This document shows positions 33,135 through 35,133 of a stretch of 35,133 nucleotides of DNA, piece by piece. This DNA is from an uncultured Caryophanales bacterium (GTDB lineage: Bacteria > Bacillota_I > Bacilli_A > RFN20 > CAG-826): contig CAMJEC010000004.1 in assembly GCA_946404585.1 (NCBI GenBank), positions 1 through 35,133 on the forward strand. Reading direction: 5' to 3'. Every line of letters starts with the position of its first letter. The first letter of the stretch is position 1. A model generated the notes under the pieces. That model searched no databases, was not told the DNA's origin, and was given only the letters and a program-made list of their open reading frames with translations. A program made the position numbers and the translations under genes.

Positions 33135-33549
33135 TAAGAATTGGTGTTAATAATTTAAGAGTGTCTTCGTTTAATAAGTCGTTCATTAAGTAGGCAAATG
33201 TATTCATGACCTCTTGTTCGTCTTTTAAACAAATCGCTGTATAGTGGAGTTCTAAATAATCTTTATCTTTGATGTTAGTGATATACGCTCTAAACCAAGG
33301 ATTGTTATCATTAAAATGATTGATGAGATACAAAGTATCATATGTTCTTTCAGAGACATCAAATGTTAAGAATAAATGAATTGTGCCCGCTTTATAGACC
33401 ACAAATCTTAGATAGACAGAATTAGTAAAATATTTCTTCGCGGTAATTTGACTATGAACAGTTAAAGATTCCGCTGTTTCTTCATCGACTTGTAAGCCAA
33501 TTTTTTCACCGTATTGTAATAGTTGTTCTTTTAATTTTAAAAGATCCAT
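33118..33549 (-). CDS. Hypothetical protein, first gene of the NERD operon (YbjN-like?)
   Basis: This 143-residue protein has no clear motif. The N-terminus is helical (LKLKEQLLQYGEKIGL), the middle has beta strands (VYLRFVVYKAGTIHLFLTF), and NPWFRAYITNIKDKDYLELHY resembles the type III chaperone-like/YbjN fold. That is a loose match. AAGGAGAT lies properly before the ATG. It overlaps the NERD gene, suggesting a joint role. It has a divergent promoter from the glycosyltransferase gene. Confidence 0.6.
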   Translation of the reverse strand: MDLLKLKEQLLQYGEKIGLQVDEETAESLTVHSQITAKKYFTNSVYLRFVVYKAGTIHLFLTFDVSERTYDTLYLINHFNDNNPWFRAYITNIKDKDYLELHYTAICLKDEQEVMNTFAYLMNDLLNEDTLKLLTPILNAENI

Positions 33550-33579
33550 AGAGTATATCTCCTTAATTAGAGTGTAGTT

Positions 33580-33588
33580 ATTATAACA
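33580..33588 (-). promoter_or_regulatory. Extended -10 promoter for the NERD operon
   Basis: On the minus strand TGTTATAAT is a TG-N-TATAAT element, about 30 bases before the ATG at 33549. A clear -35 was not seen. Confidence 0.45.
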
Positions 33589-33595
33589 TAATTAT

Positions 33596-33623
33596 TTGAA
33601 TAATTAGTGTATGTGTGTAAAAT
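33596..33623 (+). promoter_or_regulatory. Promoter of the glycosyltransferase gene, near-leaderless
   Basis: TTGAAT and TAAAAT are spaced by 16 bases. The ATG at 33632 lies eight bases after TAAAAT with no Shine-Dalgarno, so the transcript starts within about two bases of the codon. Confidence 0.55.
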
Positions 33624-33631
33624 AAGTGGGT

Positions 33632-34345
33632 ATGAAATTAAGTATCGTTGTTCCTTGCTATAACGAAAGTAAGGATATCGCTAAAAATAGCGAGATTATC
33701 AAAAACTATTTAGAGTCTATTAAACAAGACTATGAATTAATCTTAGTCAATGATGGTAGTAAAGATAACACTAAAGAAGTGATAGAAGCTATCCCAGGTG
33801 TTAAGGCTTTATCATATGAACCAAACCGTGGTAAAGGTGGAGCGGTTAAATATGGTATTGAAAATGCCACTGGTGACTATGTCTTATTTATGGACGCTGA
33901 TTTATCTACAGACTTAGAGGCTATTGATAAATTTATTAAATTAGCCCCTAACTATGATATGGTCATTGGCAGTAGGCACGCTAAAGATAGTGTCATTAAA
34001 AAGAAACAACCAGCCTTAAGAGTGTTTATTGGTTGGTGCTGCCGTAAACTTGTTAATATGAAGTTCCACTTCAAATATAAAGACACACAATGTGGCTTTA
34101 AAGCGATGAGAACAGATATCGCTAAAAAGATTGTCTCTAAACAAGTCGTTAATAACTTCGCCTTTGATGTTGAATATCTATATATCGCTAAATTAAACAA
34201 TTTATCCATTTATGAAATGGGTGTCATCTGGGCGGATGATCGTGGTAGTACTGTTTCACCATTAAAATCATCCATTAAGTTCTTTAGGGATTTATCATTT
34301 ATTAAAAAGCATAAAAAGACTTATCTATTTGATGAAGAAAAGTAA
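33632..34345 (+). CDS. Family 2 glycosyltransferase (Alg5/polyprenyl-phosphate sugar transferase-like)
   Basis: This 237-residue protein starts at ATG 33632 (MKLSIVVPCYNE); the track's GTG two codons earlier is less likely given the promoter. It has LVNDGSKDNT near 41-50, PNRGKGGAVKYGIENATGDY and FMDADLSTD near 87-96, with the metal-binding DxD. GSRHAKDS and CGFKAMR are typical of dolichyl-/undecaprenyl-phosphate glucosyl- or mannosyltransferases (DPM/Alg5-like). No C-terminal membrane segments are present. It probably moves a sugar onto a lipid carrier for wall glycans. A terminator follows directly. Confidence 0.85.
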   Translation: MKLSIVVPCYNESKDIAKNSEIIKNYLESIKQDYELILVNDGSKDNTKEVIEAIPGVKALSYEPNRGKGGAVKYGIENATGDYVLFMDADLSTDLEAIDKFIKLAPNYDMVIGSRHAKDSVIKKKQPALRVFIGWCCRKLVNMKFHFKYKDTQCGFKAMRTDIAKKIVSKQVVNNFAFDVEYLYIAKLNNLSIYEMGVIWADDRGSTVSPLKSSIKFFRDLSFIKKHKKTYLFDEEK

Positions 34346-34366
34346 GAGCTTTTGCTCTTTTATTTT
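34344..34366 (+). terminator. Intrinsic terminator of the glycosyltransferase gene
   Basis: AAGAGC pairs with GCTCTT around a TTTT loop, followed by TTATTTTT. It begins inside the stop codon region. Confidence 0.7.
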
Positions 34367-34426
34367 TAAAATAAATAATACTATAAACTTGCAAATGCAC
34401 TCTAAATATAGTAAAAAAAGGTGCAA

Positions 34427-35044
34427 ATGAAAGAAAATACTAACTATTCAAAGATTCAAAAAATATTTAAAAACAATGGTGGCTTTATCACCAGAGCAGA
34501 TATTGATGCCGCTGATATACCATCATGGTTTCTTTCTGACTTTGTAAAAAGAAATAACCTGATAAAAGTAGCGCCTGGTTTTTATGCCTCTAACGATTTC
34601 CTAGTTGATGATCTGTTTGTTCTTCAAAAGAGATTTTCAAAATACATCTTTTCAGGAATAAGCGCTCTATATCTACATGGTCTTACAGATAAGATTCCTA
34701 TTGAAATAGAAGTTACTGCACCTCAAAACTACAACCCATCTAGAAAGATAATTAGCAACCTCTCTATCCACAAAATATCTAGTGACGATAGATATTGTCT
34801 TGGAATAGAAGAAGTAAAAACAATGTTTGGTAACATCGTTAAAGTATATGATGCAGAGCGAACAATATGTGATGTTATAAAATATCGTGATAGATATGAT
34901 TCCGAAACCTTTGTTAAAGCGGTTAAGTCATATATTAAAAAAACAAATAATCAAATCAAACTCTTTAGGTATGCTAGAGAACTTGGAATAGAAAAGAAAG
35001 TTTATGAAGTAATGGAAGTCTTTACTGACGCTTTTAACTTATAA
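34427..35044 (+). CDS. AbiEi-family antitoxin-like protein, apparently solitary
   Basis: This 205-residue protein starts at ATG 34427, and AAAAAGGTG lies just before it. The N-terminal wing-helix reads FKNNGGFITRADIDAADIPSW, then LIKVAPGFYA. This is followed by FSGISALYLHGLTDK, VYDAERTICDVIKYR and FVKAVKSY. This pattern is the AbiEi antitoxin/transcriptional regulator of type IV systems. The cognate AbiEii nucleotidyltransferase toxin normally overlaps or follows immediately. Here a terminator lies 45 bases after the stop and the next coding signal runs the other way, so no toxin appears in this window. GTGC/GCAC repeats upstream (TGCAAATG twice) could be its own operator. Confidence 0.85.
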   Translation: MKENTNYSKIQKIFKNNGGFITRADIDAADIPSWFLSDFVKRNNLIKVAPGFYASNDFLVDDLFVLQKRFSKYIFSGISALYLHGLTDKIPIEIEVTAPQNYNPSRKIISNLSIHKISSDDRYCLGIEEVKTMFGNIVKVYDAERTICDVIKYRDRYDSETFVKAVKSYIKKTNNQIKLFRYARELGIEKKVYEVMEVFTDAFNL

Positions 35045-35133
35045 TCAAATCAATAAGCGAACTATCACTTAATAAATCAAACAAATCATCCTCGTTATTA
35101 ATGACGAGGTTTTTTGTTCTATCATAATAATGA
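35039..35133 (-). CDS. Possible C-terminal end of a convergent gene (partial)
   Basis: A minus-strand frame is open from the window edge to a TAA at 35039-35041 and reads DRTKNLVINNEDDLFDLL, then SDSSLIDLIIS. Its acidic, regular tail looks protein-like, but 31 open codons can arise by chance, and the hairpin at 35089 lies within it. Confidence 0.3.
35090..35115 (+). terminator. Intrinsic terminator after the AbiEi-like gene
   Basis: CCTCGTTA pairs with TGACGAGG (one G-U) around a four-base loop, followed by TTTTTT. Confidence 0.75.

Noticed and set aside
1-35133. CRISPR array or prophage
   Set aside because: No regularly spaced repeats, cas genes, integrase, capsid or terminase genes were seen.

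Overview
The window is AT-rich, uses TGG for Trp and TGA as a stop, and carries Gram-positive-style Shine-Dalgarno sites (AAGGAGG variants), lipoboxes and short hairpin-plus-T terminators. This points to a low-GC Bacillota/Bacilli host, perhaps an Erysipelotrichales- or RF39-like gut lineage; the placement is an inference. Many genes lack a Shine-Dalgarno and have a -10 box 5-8 nt before the ATG, so leaderless transcripts look common.

Layout. (1) 1-4459: tail of a cell-envelope polysaccharide locus. It holds a TarJ-like polyol-phosphate dehydrogenase, then three genes matching the UDP-N-acetyl-L-fucosamine route (CapE/FnlA-like, FnlB-like, WecB/FnlC-like), then the last 78 codons of a deleted UDP-glucose dehydrogenase. 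(2) 4460-19080: first defence island. It has a 346-aa unknown protein, a retron-like non-coding RNA (5594-5744), a reverse transcriptase with an N-terminal nucleoside-deoxyribosyltransferase-like domain, and a broken lipoprotein 5' end. These are followed by a 1168-aa protein with a C-terminal PD-(D/E)xK nuclease, an unknown 276-aa protein, an ISL3 transposase remnant, an AAA ATPase/TOPRIM-like pair, an intact lipoprotein, and a RloA/RloB pair behind a promoter flanked by two palindromes. (3) 19185-27309: two aminotransferase genes bracket a second defence island (HEPN protein, metallo-beta-lactamase-fold protein, and a Thoeris-like operon). The Thoeris-like operon carries three TIR proteins and a nucleoside-phosphorylase-SLOG protein in the place where classical Thoeris has SIR2-SLOG. 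(4) 27310-35133: mostly housekeeping. It has a putative minus-strand small RNA, gdhA, an orphan RelB/DinJ antitoxin and an amino-sugar operon (XRE-HTH fused to GlmM, a GlmU-like hexapeptide protein, NagB). A NERD-domain gene pair, a family 2 glycosyltransferase and a solitary AbiEi-like protein follow.

The strongest candidates for an undescribed system are the PNP-SLOG/triple-TIR operon (22513-26054) and the retron-like locus (about 4589-7709, possibly to 11399). The first is read as a TIR enzyme making a nucleotide signal that a SLOG domain senses, activating a nucleosidase. The second is read as an RT plus a folded RNA with an a1/a2-like closing stem. Domain assignments are by eye from motifs; no database search or folding program was run.
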